Assembly (NCBI RefSeq): GCF_017301735.1
Contig: NZ_CP071090.1
Coordinates: forward strand, 10,468,001 to 10,532,000
Reading direction: 5' to 3'
DNA length: 64,000 nucleotides
DNA from: Pyxidicoccus parkwaysis
Lineage (GTDB): Bacteria; Myxococcota; Myxococcia; Myxococcales; Myxococcaceae
The notes under the pieces were generated by a model. That model searched no databases, was not told the DNA's origin, and worked only from the letters and a program-made list of their open reading frames with translations. Each line of letters opens with the position of its first letter. Position 1 is the first letter of the stretch. Shown piece by piece: positions 14,302-23,595 of this stretch. The translations under genes and the position numbers were made by a program.

Positions 14302-17232
14302 TCAGGGCACGGCCGTGCCGTCGAAGAACGTCCGCGCACGAGCCACGGCGGACAGGCCCGCCTTGCTGCCGAGCCTGCGTCCCACGAAGTCATCCGGCGT
14401 CACGTGGATGCCGCCCCACAGGCGCGACTGTCCCGCCTGGTCCGCGGCGTCGTAGTACGAGGCCCACTGCAAACGCACCTCGGTGGACGGGCCGCGCTCG
14501 AAGGTGAGGTAGGCGTTGGCGCCCGCGACGAACTCACCCAGGCCACCAGGGAAGTACTCGCTGCCCGTGAGCGCCGTGAGCACCTCGGCGGCGGAGCGGC
14601 TGAAGGTGCTGTGCCCGGAGATGAAGCCCGGGAACGCTGGCGTCACGAAGGTGCGGAGCTGATACGGCATCCACTCCACCGCGCGAATCCACCCCGAGCC
14701 ACCCACCTCGTTCTTCCGGTCTCCCGGCTCGCCGCGCCACGCGTGCACCACCACCTGCCCCACGAAGCGCGCGAGGTGCGCGTGCCGCTGTCCCGGCGCC
14801 GAGCTCTCCGCGGTGATGACCTCGATGAGCCCCGGCACCAGCGGCAGGCCATCCGGGTTGTACGCCGGGCCGCTCGGGTCCGTGGACTGGCCCAGCTTCC
14901 CCATGTAGCGAATCAACGAGAGCGGGCGAGCGGCGACGAAGGCCCGCTTCACCTCCCACGCGACGATGGCCGCGTCGTGCACCGCGCCGTTGAGCGCGAG
15001 GTACACCTTCACGTCCCACTCCAGCGGGTCCAACTCCGGCCCCGTGCCGAACAGGCGCCGCGAGAATCCCGGCGCATCCGCCACGCCGTTCGCGAGCACA
15101 TTCCAGTGTCCCGGCGGCGTCTCCGACTTCGGCCCGTCCGCCCAGAACTCCGCGAGCACCCGGCCGAAGTCCCCGCGCCGCACCAGGTGCTGCGCATAGG
15201 GCTGTCCGGTGACGGGATTCACCGAACGGCCGGAACCGTCATTCGTCCCCAGGCTGTTGTTGCCGAGCGAGCCGGGCGACGTGTCCATCAGCTCGTCACT
15301 GCCGAGCCAGCTCTCCTTGCGCAGCACCTCCACCACGTGCGAGCGCAATTCCGCGCCGAACACCGGCGGCGCTCCCGGGTCCAGGTACAGCCCGCCGCCA
15401 TCCGGCCGCTTGAGGGCGAACGGCGTCACGTTGCGCCAGTGCGCGCCGATGTATCCCTGCACGCCCGACGCGGTGAGGATGCCGTTCTGCGTGACGGACA
15501 CCGCGAGGTTGAGCGGCTGCCACACCGAGGGGTCCGCCAGCGTCACTGCCGGCGTTTCCACCACCAGCGGCGCGTTCACGAACTGGAAGCCCGTGGTGTC
15601 CTTGTAGTCATTCTGCTCGTTGGCGCCGTCGTCCGCGCCCATGCTGATGATGGCCTGACCGATGCGGTTGCCCAGCGCGCGCGGGCTGTCCCCCGTCGTC
15701 ACCGTGTCATCCGGCGCATAGCCGAGCCGCTCCATGAACGCGCGGAAGCACGCCTCGGAGGTGGGCCCACCCGTGGCCTTCGCATAGCGGTGCACGAGCA
15801 CGCGATACGCCGCGTAGCTGATGGCCTCCGTGCGCGCCGTCGCCACGTCACTGGCGGTATGCCGCTCACTCACGAAGACACCGTCCGCCGTCGCGTCGTA
15901 CGCGGCCCACGCGTCCCACATGGCCGCGGACACGTGGTACAGGTTGCGCGCGTGCACCGTCGGACGCGGGACGTCGCGGCGGATGGCATTGAGGAGCTGC
16001 TCGTTCCAGCGGCGCGCGATGCTGCCTGACGGACGCGGGTCCACCGCGGACGCAGGGCACACCACCGCCGGAGGCGTCGGCGGCACCACGGCGGGCGCGA
16101 GCGCCACCTCCGCGCCACCGTGCAGCAGCGCTCCGGCATCCAGCCCTCCCGACAGCACGTTGCCGCCCACCGCCCACACTCCGCCCTCGGGGTCCGTCCA
16201 GGCAGCGTGCAGCGACTCCACCTGCGCGGTGACGTCGAGGTCCGCCTGCGCCCACTTCCCTTCCGAGCGCCGGTAGATTTCCCCTCGGAAGCCCGTGGCC
16301 CAGCCGGTGCCGTCTGCGGAGATGGACACGCCCTGCATCAGCGGGCAGCCCTGGGGCGCACGGCTCACGAAGCGGCCAGCGGCCTCGTCCAGCTCCAGGA
16401 TTTCACCCTGGCCCTCGCCGCCCACCGCGACGATGACGCCTCCACCGCCGTGCACCGTGAAGAGACGGCTCGTGGTGCCGGTGGGAATCACCGAGAAGGC
16501 ACCACCTCCGCGCGAGCGCAGCACCACGCCCCGCGCGCCCACCACGTACACGTCACTTCCGGTGCCCCACACCTTGAAGAAGCCGGGGATGTCTCCATCC
16601 GCCGTGCGCGGCAGGTCCGCGAGCGGCAGCGGCAGCTCGCTCCACTGCGTGCCGTCGTAGTGCCAGATGAAGCCGCTCCGGTCGGAGATGGCGCCCACCG
16701 CGTACAGGTCATCCGGACGCGAGCCCCAGACGCCATACACCGTGTGCCTCGCGAGCCCCGGCGTGTGCATCCGCGTGAAGGTGCCGTTCTCATAGCGGAG
16801 GACGGTGGCGTTGCCGCCGGACATCAGCACCGGTCCATCCGAAAAGGCGTGCACCCACCACAGGTCTCCGCGCAGGCCCGTGGGGACCTCGGTCCATGCG
16901 GTGCCGTCGAAGTGGAGCACCTCGGGGCCCCGGCCCCGGTCCGCGCCCACCGCCCACACGTCCTTCGCCGAGCGGCCGGAGATGCCGAGCAATGCCTCCG
17001 GACGCACCTGCGTCACGGTGGCCCAGGCGAGCGGCTGCGGTGTGGGCTCGGGCTCGGGGTTGTCCGGGCAGCCGGTGAGCAGCGCGCCCAACATGAGGGG
17101 AACGAGCAGGCCGAGGCGTGGCCAGCCGTGTGGTGGCGTGGGGCCGTGGGAATGCCGCTGCATGCGTGAGAGGAAGAGGCCACGGCGTGGACGGACCCGT
17201 GGCGAGGAGGGGGTGTGGGAATGCTGCGGCAT
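14302..17232 (-). CDS. Lipoprotein: propeller-like repeats fused to vanadium haloperoxidase/PAP2 domain
   Basis: A 976-residue protein. ATG 17232 has a good GGAG site 6 nt upstream, but this gives a long 54-residue lead before the lipobox (ALLTGC, Cys55); Met24 at 17163 would give a normal lipoprotein signal but lacks a ribosome site. Residues about 70-390 carry DVWAVG/DLYAVG/VYGVWG repeats, typical myxobacterial beta-propeller sequence. The rest is a vanadium-haloperoxidase-like domain with the full active site: KX6RP starting Lys762, SGH with His874, and SRX5HX3D with Arg937/His943. It may be a haloperoxidase or a phosphatase. Its first 22 codons are copied at 18061-18126. Confidence 0.85.
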   Translation of the reverse strand: MPQHSHTPSSPRVRPRRGLFLSRMQRHSHGPTPPHGWPRLGLLVPLMLGALLTGCPDNPEPEPTPQPLAWATVTQVRPEALLGISGRSAKDVWAVGADRGRGPEVLHFDGTAWTEVPTGLRGDLWWVHAFSDGPVLMSGGNATVLRYENGTFTRMHTPGLARHTVYGVWGSRPDDLYAVGAISDRSGFIWHYDGTQWSELPLPLADLPRTADGDIPGFFKVWGTGSDVYVVGARGVVLRSRGGGAFSVIPTGTTSRLFTVHGGGGVIVAVGGEGQGEILELDEAAGRFVSRAPQGCPLMQGVSISADGTGWATGFRGEIYRRSEGKWAQADLDVTAQVESLHAAWTDPEGGVWAVGGNVLSGGLDAGALLHGGAEVALAPAVVPPTPPAVVCPASAVDPRPSGSIARRWNEQLLNAIRRDVPRPTVHARNLYHVSAAMWDAWAAYDATADGVFVSERHTASDVATARTEAISYAAYRVLVHRYAKATGGPTSEACFRAFMERLGYAPDDTVTTGDSPRALGNRIGQAIISMGADDGANEQNDYKDTTGFQFVNAPLVVETPAVTLADPSVWQPLNLAVSVTQNGILTASGVQGYIGAHWRNVTPFALKRPDGGGLYLDPGAPPVFGAELRSHVVEVLRKESWLGSDELMDTSPGSLGNNSLGTNDGSGRSVNPVTGQPYAQHLVRRGDFGRVLAEFWADGPKSETPPGHWNVLANGVADAPGFSRRLFGTGPELDPLEWDVKVYLALNGAVHDAAIVAWEVKRAFVAARPLSLIRYMGKLGQSTDPSGPAYNPDGLPLVPGLIEVITAESSAPGQRHAHLARFVGQVVVHAWRGEPGDRKNEVGGSGWIRAVEWMPYQLRTFVTPAFPGFISGHSTFSRSAAEVLTALTGSEYFPGGLGEFVAGANAYLTFERGPSTEVRLQWASYYDAADQAGQSRLWGGIHVTPDDFVGRRLGSKAGLSAVARARTFFDGTAVP

Positions 17233-18064
17233 GAGCGACTCCTGCGTGTCGCGAGGGTGTGGGGTTGTTGCGAGGGTGTGTCGTGGGACTTACGGGTACT
17301 GGTTCTGCGCCCAATCGAGCGTGCCGGTGCGCGAGTCGGTGCCGTGCTCGCCGTCATCGCTCTCGAAGGAGGCGTTGAGGCGGACCTCACGGCCCAGCGT
17401 CCCGGACAATTCGTTGATGACGAGCAGCAGGCCTTCGAGCTTCGCGGGCTCGCCTTCCTGCGTGCCCCGGTCGAAGCGCAGGTTGACCGAGTAGGGCACG
17501 GAGAGCCGCGCTCCGTCGGAGACGCGCTCCAGGGACAGCTTCACCTCGGCATTCACGTTGGTGAGCTCCCAGACGCGCAGCGAGACGAACACGTGCTGGC
17601 TGCCCTGGCCGCCGAAGTACAGCTCCAGCGTGCCGCCCTCCTTGATGGGCGTGAACTTGCGTCCCGCGCCCACCTCGAGCTGGCGGAGCGAGCGGTCCAC
17701 CTCACCGGCGTCACTCTCGAGCGGGCGGTCCGGCTCACCGGCGTCATCGTCGAACGGGCGGAGCGGGCGGTCCGGCTCACCGCGGCAGCCCACGAGCCCG
17801 AGGCCCAGGGCAAGCCAGCCGAGGCACCGTGCACTGAGGAGCGGTGGGGTACGGCGGATGTGGCGTAATGAGAGGGGGCTCAACGAATGACTCCCAGGCT
17901 GCCGGCCGCTTCCGGGAGCATACGCGAATTCATTGGCGCGGCTCTCAGCCGGGCCAGCAGCGGACCTCGCGCACGTCCAGGTCGCCGGCCGCTGCGTCGA
18001 GAATGTGACGCACCAACTCCAGGGCGCGCTCCTCGTCGAAGCCGCCTGAGCCGGAGCCGATGAG
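17167..18064. repeat. Tandem duplication, copy 1
   Basis: About 0.9 kb that recurs at 18061-18874. It contains, left to right, the first 22 codons and ribosome site of the haloperoxidase-like gene, a whole small lipoprotein gene, and the last 40 codons of a macro-domain gene. TGAG bounds the unit at 17167-17170 and 18061-18064. Identity is high at the ends (offset 894 bp at the left, 875 in the gene, 810 in the macro part) and reduced by indels. Confidence 0.85.
17290..17883 (-). CDS. Small lipoprotein, duplicate A
   Basis: A 197-residue protein from TTG 17883, chosen because GGAG lies 7 nt upstream and the paralogue at 18165 starts the same way. Lipobox LGLVGC near residue 28. After it come three imperfect repeats GEPDRPLxxxDA that the paralogue lacks. 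The body is a beta-rich domain (FTPIKEGGTLELYFGGQG, HVFVSLRVWELTN, LEGLLLVINE). Not recognised as a known family. An in-frame ATG at 18126 with a copied GGAG site could also drive a 278-residue chimeric product reading through the macro remnant. Confidence 0.7.
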   Translation of the reverse strand: MSPLSLRHIRRTPPLLSARCLGWLALGLGLVGCRGEPDRPLRPFDDDAGEPDRPLESDAGEVDRSLRQLEVGAGRKFTPIKEGGTLELYFGGQGSQHVFVSLRVWELTNVNAEVKLSLERVSDGARLSVPYSVNLRFDRGTQEGEPAKLEGLLLVINELSGTLGREVRLNASFESDDGEHGTDSRTGTLDWAQNQYP

Positions 18065-18067
18065 AGG
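17945..18067 (-). pseudogene. 3' fragment of a macro-domain gene
   Basis: Forty codons ending at 17945 read PLIGSGSGGFDEERALELV and on, matching the last 40 residues of the intact macro-domain protein encoded at 18755-19222. The rest of the domain is absent; the fragment is joined to copied 5' sequence of the haloperoxidase-like gene. It has no start of its own and is a by-product of the tandem duplication. Confidence 0.85.
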
Positions 18068-18164
18068 AAGAGGCCACGGCGTGGACGGACCCGTGGCGAT
18101 GAGAGGGATTGGGAATGCTGCGGCATGAGCGACTCCTGCGTGTCGCGGGGATGCGCCGTGGGCC

Positions 18165-18695
18165 TTACGGGAACGCGTTCTGCGCCCACTGGAGCGTGCC
18201 GGAGCGCGAGTCGGTGCCGTGCTCGCCGTCGTCGCTCTCGAAGGAGGCGTTGATGCGGACCTCGCGGCCCACGGCCTCGGCGGGGTCATTGACGACGAGC
18301 AGCAGGCCCTCGAGCTTCGCGGGCTCGCCTTCCTGCGTGGGCCGGGAGAAGCGCAGGTTGACCTTGTAGGGGGCGGAGAGCTGCGCTCCGTCGGAGACGC
18401 GCTCCAGGGACAGCTTCACCTCGGTCTTCAGGTTGGTGAGCTCCCAGGCGCGCAGCGAGACGAAGACGTGCTGGCTGCCCTGCCCGCCGGAGTTCAGCTC
18501 CAGCGTGGCGTCCTCCTCGATGGGCGTGAAGCTGCGGCCGGTGCCCACTTCGATTTCACGGAGCGGCCCCTCTGGCCCACCAGGACAACCCGCGAGCCCG
18601 AGGCCCACGACGAGCCAGCCGACACAGAGGGCACGGCGGATGGAATCCGAAGTCACGCGACGTGACGAGAACAGGCTCAACTTCCACTTCGACAA
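18165..18695 (-). CDS. Small lipoprotein, duplicate B
   Basis: A 176-residue protein from TTG 18695 with GGAG 7 nt upstream. Signal and lipobox: VGWLVVGLGLAGC, Cys about residue 37. The body closely matches duplicate A (FTPIEEDATLELNSGGQG, HVFVSLRAWELTN, LEGLLLVVND, SFESDDGEHGTDSR). It lacks the GEPDRPL repeats of A. Function unknown; likely outer-membrane or periplasmic. It is downstream of the macro-domain gene on the same strand (59 bp gap), probably an operon. Confidence 0.78.
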   Translation of the reverse strand: MSKWKLSLFSSRRVTSDSIRRALCVGWLVVGLGLAGCPGGPEGPLREIEVGTGRSFTPIEEDATLELNSGGQGSQHVFVSLRAWELTNLKTEVKLSLERVSDGAQLSAPYKVNLRFSRPTQEGEPAKLEGLLLVVNDPAEAVGREVRINASFESDDGEHGTDSRSGTLQWAQNAFP

Positions 18696-18754
18696 GGAGG
18701 AACTCCCAAGCTGCCGGCCGCTCCCGGGAGCATACGTGATTTCATCGACGTGAA

Positions 18755-19222
<468 letters not shown>

Positions 19223-19306
19223 GGACGCGAGCCTACCGCGCCGGTGTTTTGGATTGCGACGGGGTGCCCCTGTTCAAGACCGCCGCCACATGCCAGAACT
19301 CCGCGC

Positions 19307-20788
19307 ATGAATTGGCGAATGGCGCTGGCGTGTCTGTCATTGATGGTTGCCACGGGTTGCGCGGGGACGCGGGCCCTCTGTCCCCAGGAGGGCGGCCGTC
19401 CCTGGTCCGAGGTCCAGAGCACCCACTTCCGCATCCAGACGAACCTGTCGCCCGAGGCGGCGAAGACCACGGCGCTGGAGCTGGAGAAGTACCGGCGCGC
19501 GCTGCTGCTGGCCTGGGGCCCCGACTTCGACCCGCCCGGCACGGTGGAGGTCATCCTGGTGCGCAACCAGAGCGAGCTCGACGAGTTCACCCAGGGCCAC
19601 GCGGCCGGCTTCGCGGGCACCACGGAGCGGGGGCCGCTGATGGCCATGGCGGGCAACGGCTTCGTGCTGGATGACTCGCCGGACCTGCGCCTCCAGACGC
19701 ACGAGCTGGCGCACTACCTGAGCACCTTCGTGCTGCTGCGCCAGCCCCGGTGGCTTGCGGAGGGACTGGCGCAGTACCTGGAGACGATTCACATCAAGGT
19801 CAGCACCAACGAGGTGGTGCTCGGCCGGGCCCACCGGTGGAACCTGGGCTACGTGCGCGAGCACGGCTTCCTGGGCCTCGAGGACCTCTGGGCCTGGGAG
19901 CAGCGGGGCCTGCAGAGCCAGAGCGAGCAGCAGCAGTACTACGCCTCCGCGTGGCTGTGGGTGCACTACCTGATGAACATGTACCCGGAGCGCTTCGAGG
20001 ACTTCCAGGTGCGACTGGCCCACGCCGAGGAGCCGAAGCGGGCCTTCGAGGCCTCGTTCAAGGGCGTGCAGGACTGGGAGAGCGGAATCGTGCCGTACGC
20101 CACGGCCGGGCGCGCCAGCCTCCTCACCATGGCGCTGCCGCCGGTGCCGCAGCAGGTGGACGTGCGGCCGCTGGCCGCCGCGGACGTGCACGCCATCCGG
20201 GCCACGATGTACCTGCGGGCTCCGGGAGCGCTGACACGGGAGCAGCGCCAGGAGAACGCGAAGCGGGAAGTGGCACAGGGACTGAAGGAGGACCCCACGA
20301 GCGTCAACGCCACGATTCTGGCGGCCCAGCTCGATGAGAAGGCGGTGTCCGTGGACGCGTTGCGGGCGGTGGTGAAGGCGAATCCGGACAACGGCCGGGC
20401 ATGGGACCTGCTGGCGGAGCACCTGGGGGCGACGAGCGAGGAGGCGATGGAGGTAGAGGGGACGCGCAAGCGTGCGGCGGAGTTGCTGCCGAACGATGCG
20501 CGCATCCTGAACAACCTGGCCTGGTACTACGTGCAGGTGCAGGAGCCGGCGAAGGGGCTCGCGGCGGCGCAGAAGGCGGTGTCGCTGGCGCCGGGAGATT
20601 CAGCGGTCCTGGACACGCATGCGGCGTTGTTGTTCCAGCTCGACCGCTGCCCGGAGGCACTGGGGATGCAGCGGCGCGCGCTGGACATGCTGCACGAGAA
20701 CGCCTCGGACGCGGCGCGCGCCGTGCTCATGCAGCGGCTCCAGAAATACCAGGCGAAGTGCGGCGGCACTGCGGCGACGAAGCCGTGA
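19307..20788 (+). CDS. Lipoprotein with gluzincin-type metallopeptidase motif and TPRs
   Basis: A 493-residue lipoprotein: lipobox MVATGC, Cys18. Residues 35-290 resemble DUF1570-type gluzincins: HELAH with zinc ligands His132 and His136 and third ligand Glu152 (WLAEGLAQYLE). The C-terminal half is helical with TPR-like units (NLAWYYVQVQEPAKGLAAAQKAVSLAPGDSAVLDTHAALLFQL). This is a recurring myxobacterial secreted design. A protease on the periplasmic or outer face is expected; substrate unknown. The ribosome site before ATG 19307 is weak. Confidence 0.83.
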   Translation: MNWRMALACLSLMVATGCAGTRALCPQEGGRPWSEVQSTHFRIQTNLSPEAAKTTALELEKYRRALLLAWGPDFDPPGTVEVILVRNQSELDEFTQGHAAGFAGTTERGPLMAMAGNGFVLDDSPDLRLQTHELAHYLSTFVLLRQPRWLAEGLAQYLETIHIKVSTNEVVLGRAHRWNLGYVREHGFLGLEDLWAWEQRGLQSQSEQQQYYASAWLWVHYLMNMYPERFEDFQVRLAHAEEPKRAFEASFKGVQDWESGIVPYATAGRASLLTMALPPVPQQVDVRPLAAADVHAIRATMYLRAPGALTREQRQENAKREVAQGLKEDPTSVNATILAAQLDEKAVSVDALRAVVKANPDNGRAWDLLAEHLGATSEEAMEVEGTRKRAAELLPNDARILNNLAWYYVQVQEPAKGLAAAQKAVSLAPGDSAVLDTHAALLFQLDRCPEALGMQRRALDMLHENASDAARAVLMQRLQKYQAKCGGTAATKP

Positions 20789-20919
20789 GTGGATGGAAGT
20801 GGCGGGACGTCACGCTCCGCCGTCGGCTGTTCGAAGCTCCCGACGCATTGCCCGTCTGGCGTGGGCTGAACCGTGCAAAGAGGGCTGCGCATTCGTGGAA
20901 CCCGACCTGGAGTTGGGTC

Positions 20920-21126
20920 ATGGATATGCGCGAGCTGCTGCGGGAAGCCTATCCGAGCTATGGGCCGGACTGGGACGCTGCCATCGAGGCGGGCGTCGAT
21001 GTTTCCCTTCTGGAAGAGAACCTCCTGCTCACTCCGACAGAGCGTCTCGAGCAGCTTCAGCGCATGACCGAGCTGTACGAGGCGCTGCGGCCCCATGCGG
21101 AGCAGCAAGACGACGAGACCTCATGA
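20920..21126 (+). CDS. 68-residue conserved-type small protein
   Basis: MDMRELLREAYPSYGPDWDA and on, ending in LTPTERLEQLQRMTELYEALR. ATG 20920 has GGAG 7 nt upstream. The same LLEENLxLTPTERLExLQ pattern is, from memory, common in small proteins encoded next to nucleotidyltransferase-type genes, as an antitoxin-like or adaptor partner; no such neighbour is present here (next is a convergent GST gene). A GTG at 20785 would extend it by 45 residues but that part looks non-coding. Function unknown. Confidence 0.68.
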   Translation: MDMRELLREAYPSYGPDWDAAIEAGVDVSLLEENLLLTPTERLEQLQRMTELYEALRPHAEQQDDETS

Positions 21127-21170
21127 CACCCACGCCAGAAAGTCCCTCGCTTCACACCTTGCCTGGAGTC

Positions 21171-21812
21171 TCAGGTCAGCAGGGGCGTCAGGTCCGGATC
21201 GCTCTTCGCCATTGCCCGGCGGTAGGCGGGGCGCTCGCCGATACGCTGGAGGTAGGCGCGGATGTTCGGATAAGGCCCCAGGTCCAGCGGCAGGAAGAGG
21301 CGCATCGTGCTCAGCGAGAACACGGTCATGATGTCCGCCGCCGTGAACTCCCGGCCGGCCAGGCAGGCGGCTTCGCCGAGCCGCGCCTCGACGAAGCTCA
21401 GGACCCGCTCCAGCCGTCCGCGCATCGCCGCGCGCACGGGGTGCTCGGGAGCCAGGCCCGCCTGGTTCATCCACAGCATCCGTCCCATCGCGGGCTGCAG
21501 GTTGCCGTTGGCGAAATGGAACCAGTAGAGATACGCCGCGTAGTCGGGGTGGTCCGGCCCCAGTCGCAGGCGGCCCTCGCCGTGCTTGACGATGATGTAC
21601 TCGACGATTGCAGCGGACTCCGCCAGCAGCAGTCCGTCGTCCTCGACGAGCGGAGCCGCGCCGAGCGGATGCAACTCCTTCAGCTCCGGAGGCGACAGGT
21701 TGGTGACGGAGTCGCGCTGATAACGCCGCAGCTCATAGGGAACGCCCAGCTCCTCGCAAAGCCAGACGATGCGCTCTGACTGCGCATGCCCCAGGTGATG
21801 AATCTTCAGCAT
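21171..21812 (-). CDS. Glutathione S-transferase
   Basis: A 213-residue GST. Thioredoxin-like N-domain with LGHAQSERIVWLCEELGVPYEL, the cis-Pro segment PLGAAPLVEDDG and the glutathione gamma-Glu binding pair LAESAAIVEYI (Glu-Ser). Helical C-domain with FTAADIMTVFSLSTMRL (N-capping box S/T-x-x-D). The expected catalytic Ser/Tyr is in the HAQSERI loop (Ser12). Cytosolic; detoxification role typical of the family. It converges on the small gene at 20920. Confidence 0.9.
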   Translation of the reverse strand: MLKIHHLGHAQSERIVWLCEELGVPYELRRYQRDSVTNLSPPELKELHPLGAAPLVEDDGLLLAESAAIVEYIIVKHGEGRLRLGPDHPDYAAYLYWFHFANGNLQPAMGRMLWMNQAGLAPEHPVRAAMRGRLERVLSFVEARLGEAACLAGREFTAADIMTVFSLSTMRLFLPLDLGPYPNIRAYLQRIGERPAYRRAMAKSDPDLTPLLT

Positions 21813-21876
21813 CGTGGTTCGAAGCTCCGTAATTGGAAGGATGAAAGTCCGGGTGCTGGAACACTCAAGTGCTCAG

Positions 21877-22791
21877 TCACCTACGGGTTCGGCGCGGCTC
21901 GCGATGAATGCTTGCGGGAGTCGCGGGGTGCGGCGGAGCACGGCGCCGGATGTCGGAGGGGGAGTAGCCGAAGCGCGAACGAAAGCGGGCGGAGAACCGC
22001 GAGGCGGAGTCGTAGCCGACGGCGAAGGCGACATCGAGCACGGGCGTGTCGGTGTTTTGAAGGAGCGCGAGGGCGTACGACATGCGTACGTCCTGGAGAA
22101 GGTCGCGGAAGCTGGTGCCTTCCGCGGCCAGGCGTCGTCGTAGCGTGGCGACGCTGCTGGCCGTGCGACGTGCGACTGTCTCCATCGACCAGTCCGCGTC
22201 AGGTGCCTCCGCGAGCAGTCCGCGCAAGCGAAGGCCCAGCGAAGGCGGCGTCACTTGCGGAAAGCGGAAGCCACGCTCCGCGAGCCAGAGCAGTACCTCG
22301 TGGAGACGATGGGTCGCGATTGCGGAAGGCAGCGCGGACGTCTCTCTCAGCCCGTCGAACGCCGCGTGGAAGGAGTCGCGGAAGGCTCCCTCGAGCGCGG
22401 CATGCCGCGTGACAGGAGCGCCAGGCGTGAGCGCCGAGACAGTCGTCGGTTGCGCCGAGACTGTTTCGGCGCTCCAGGACAGCCAGAGCGCTCGATAGCT
22501 GCCACGGCGGCCGGGTGTGTTCGAGATGTCGACGACCGCTCCAGCGCGAACGGCAAGCGCGTCCCCCTCGCTGGCGGTGCATTCCCCGCCGGGCCAGCGG
22601 ATTCGCTTCCGCCCCTCCTCGACGAGAATCAGCGTCGACTGCTCCATCGTGAGCCGGCGTGAGGTGAGGTCGGAGCGCTGGATGACACGACCGGCAGCGC
22701 CCACCCCCGCACGCACGAGAATCGTGCGGGGCTCGGACACGGTGCTTGCTTCCTCGGCGGCTTGGGTCACGGCCAGCTCCTGGGAGTTCAT
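21877..22791 (-). CDS. AraC-family transcriptional regulator
   Basis: A 304-residue regulator. The N-terminal two-thirds is a cupin-like sensor domain; residues about 195-295 hold the double helix-turn-helix: SMETVARRTASSVATLRRRL, then TDTPVLDVAFAVGYDSASRFSARFRSRFGYSPSDIR (AraC C-terminal signature GY-x2-x2-F). The ATG lies 1 nt past the stop of the upstream PEBP gene on the same strand, so the two are one operon. It may regulate that operon or the GST gene that follows 64 bp on. Confidence 0.9.
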   Translation of the reverse strand: MNSQELAVTQAAEEASTVSEPRTILVRAGVGAAGRVIQRSDLTSRRLTMEQSTLILVEEGRKRIRWPGGECTASEGDALAVRAGAVVDISNTPGRRGSYRALWLSWSAETVSAQPTTVSALTPGAPVTRHAALEGAFRDSFHAAFDGLRETSALPSAIATHRLHEVLLWLAERGFRFPQVTPPSLGLRLRGLLAEAPDADWSMETVARRTASSVATLRRRLAAEGTSFRDLLQDVRMSYALALLQNTDTPVLDVAFAVGYDSASRFSARFRSRFGYSPSDIRRRAPPHPATPASIHREPRRTRR

Positions 22792-22792
22792 G

Positions 22793-23278
22793 TCAAACGC
22801 AATACCTGACCGTCAGGCTCGCTTCGCCAAGCTTGTTCATCGTGGTGAACAGGCCCACGAGAGCGCCGCTCGCATCGTCAGGCACGGGGAGCGTATCGAT
22901 GGACAGCGCGTGCAACGTGAACACGTAGCGATGCGCGGGGCCAGGCGGCGGAGCAGCGCCCACGTAACCGGGGCCGCCGATGTCCGTGCGCGTCTGTCGC
23001 GAGCGGCCGGGGAGTGCGGCAGCGCCACTCCCCGCCCCGGAAGCGAGCTCGGTGACGTCGGCGGGGATATCGACCACCACCCAGTGCCAGAACCCGGACC
23101 CCGTCGGAGCGTCCGGGTCGTACATCGTCAGGACCAGGCTCCGGGTTCCCTCCGGAACGCCCTCCCAGGAGAGCTGCGGCGACCGGTTCTCCCCCTGATG
23201 ACCGAAGCCGTTGAAGACGTGTGCCGTGGAAAGCGTGCCGCCATCGTGAAGCTCGTTGCTGAACAAGCGAAAGGTCAT
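22793..23278 (-). CDS. YbhB/YbcL family PEBP protein
   Basis: A 161-residue phosphatidylethanolamine-binding-protein fold. Start at ATG 23278 (MTFRLFSNELHDGGTL), GAGG 5 nt upstream. Diagnostic residues: SPQLSWEGVPEGTRSLVLTM, YDPDAPTGSGFWHWVVVDIP and HRYVFTLHALS. The ligand pocket Asp-Pro-Asp and His residues are intact. Bacterial members are cytoplasmic or periplasmic with ill-defined roles; this one has no signal peptide. It forms an operon with the AraC regulator. Confidence 0.93.
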   Translation of the reverse strand: MTFRLFSNELHDGGTLSTAHVFNGFGHQGENRSPQLSWEGVPEGTRSLVLTMYDPDAPTGSGFWHWVVVDIPADVTELASGAGSGAAALPGRSRQTRTDIGGPGYVGAAPPPGPAHRYVFTLHALSIDTLPVPDDASGALVGLFTTMNKLGEASLTVRYCV

Positions 23279-23595
23279 ATGTGCCTCGTGGTGTGTGACC
23301 TTTGTAGGCTCGAGGAGCGCACGCGTCGCGCCTCCGGCGCTCAAGATATGTGCCGAATCGCTCAGCGAAGACGCAGCAGCGTGACAGAGCGCATGCACCG
23401 TGAAGGCACCGGCCATCACGAACGCGAGCCGGCAGTCCCAGTCCCCTGCGAGGTCGAGTCCCAGGCGACCTCGAGGCTCTCGAACCCCGGGAATTAGAGG
23501 CCTCCATACACGATTGAAACACGGAGCGTGGAAACGGCGCGTTTTCGAGGTTGGGGCGGTGGACGGCGTGGGCCGGGACGTCCTTGAATCACGGC
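23279..23595. other. 317-bp intergenic between divergent genes
   Basis: Gap between the PEBP operon (minus) and the MshEN gene (plus). Short frames here do not look coding. No clear palindrome or sigma-54 site was seen. ATACACGATTGAAAC near 23507 is the most AT-rich stretch and might hold a promoter element. Confidence 0.4.

Noticed and set aside
20785..20919. GTG start extending the 68-residue protein
   Set aside because: The added residues overlap the previous stop and have poor coding character; the ATG at 20920 has GGAG at proper spacing.
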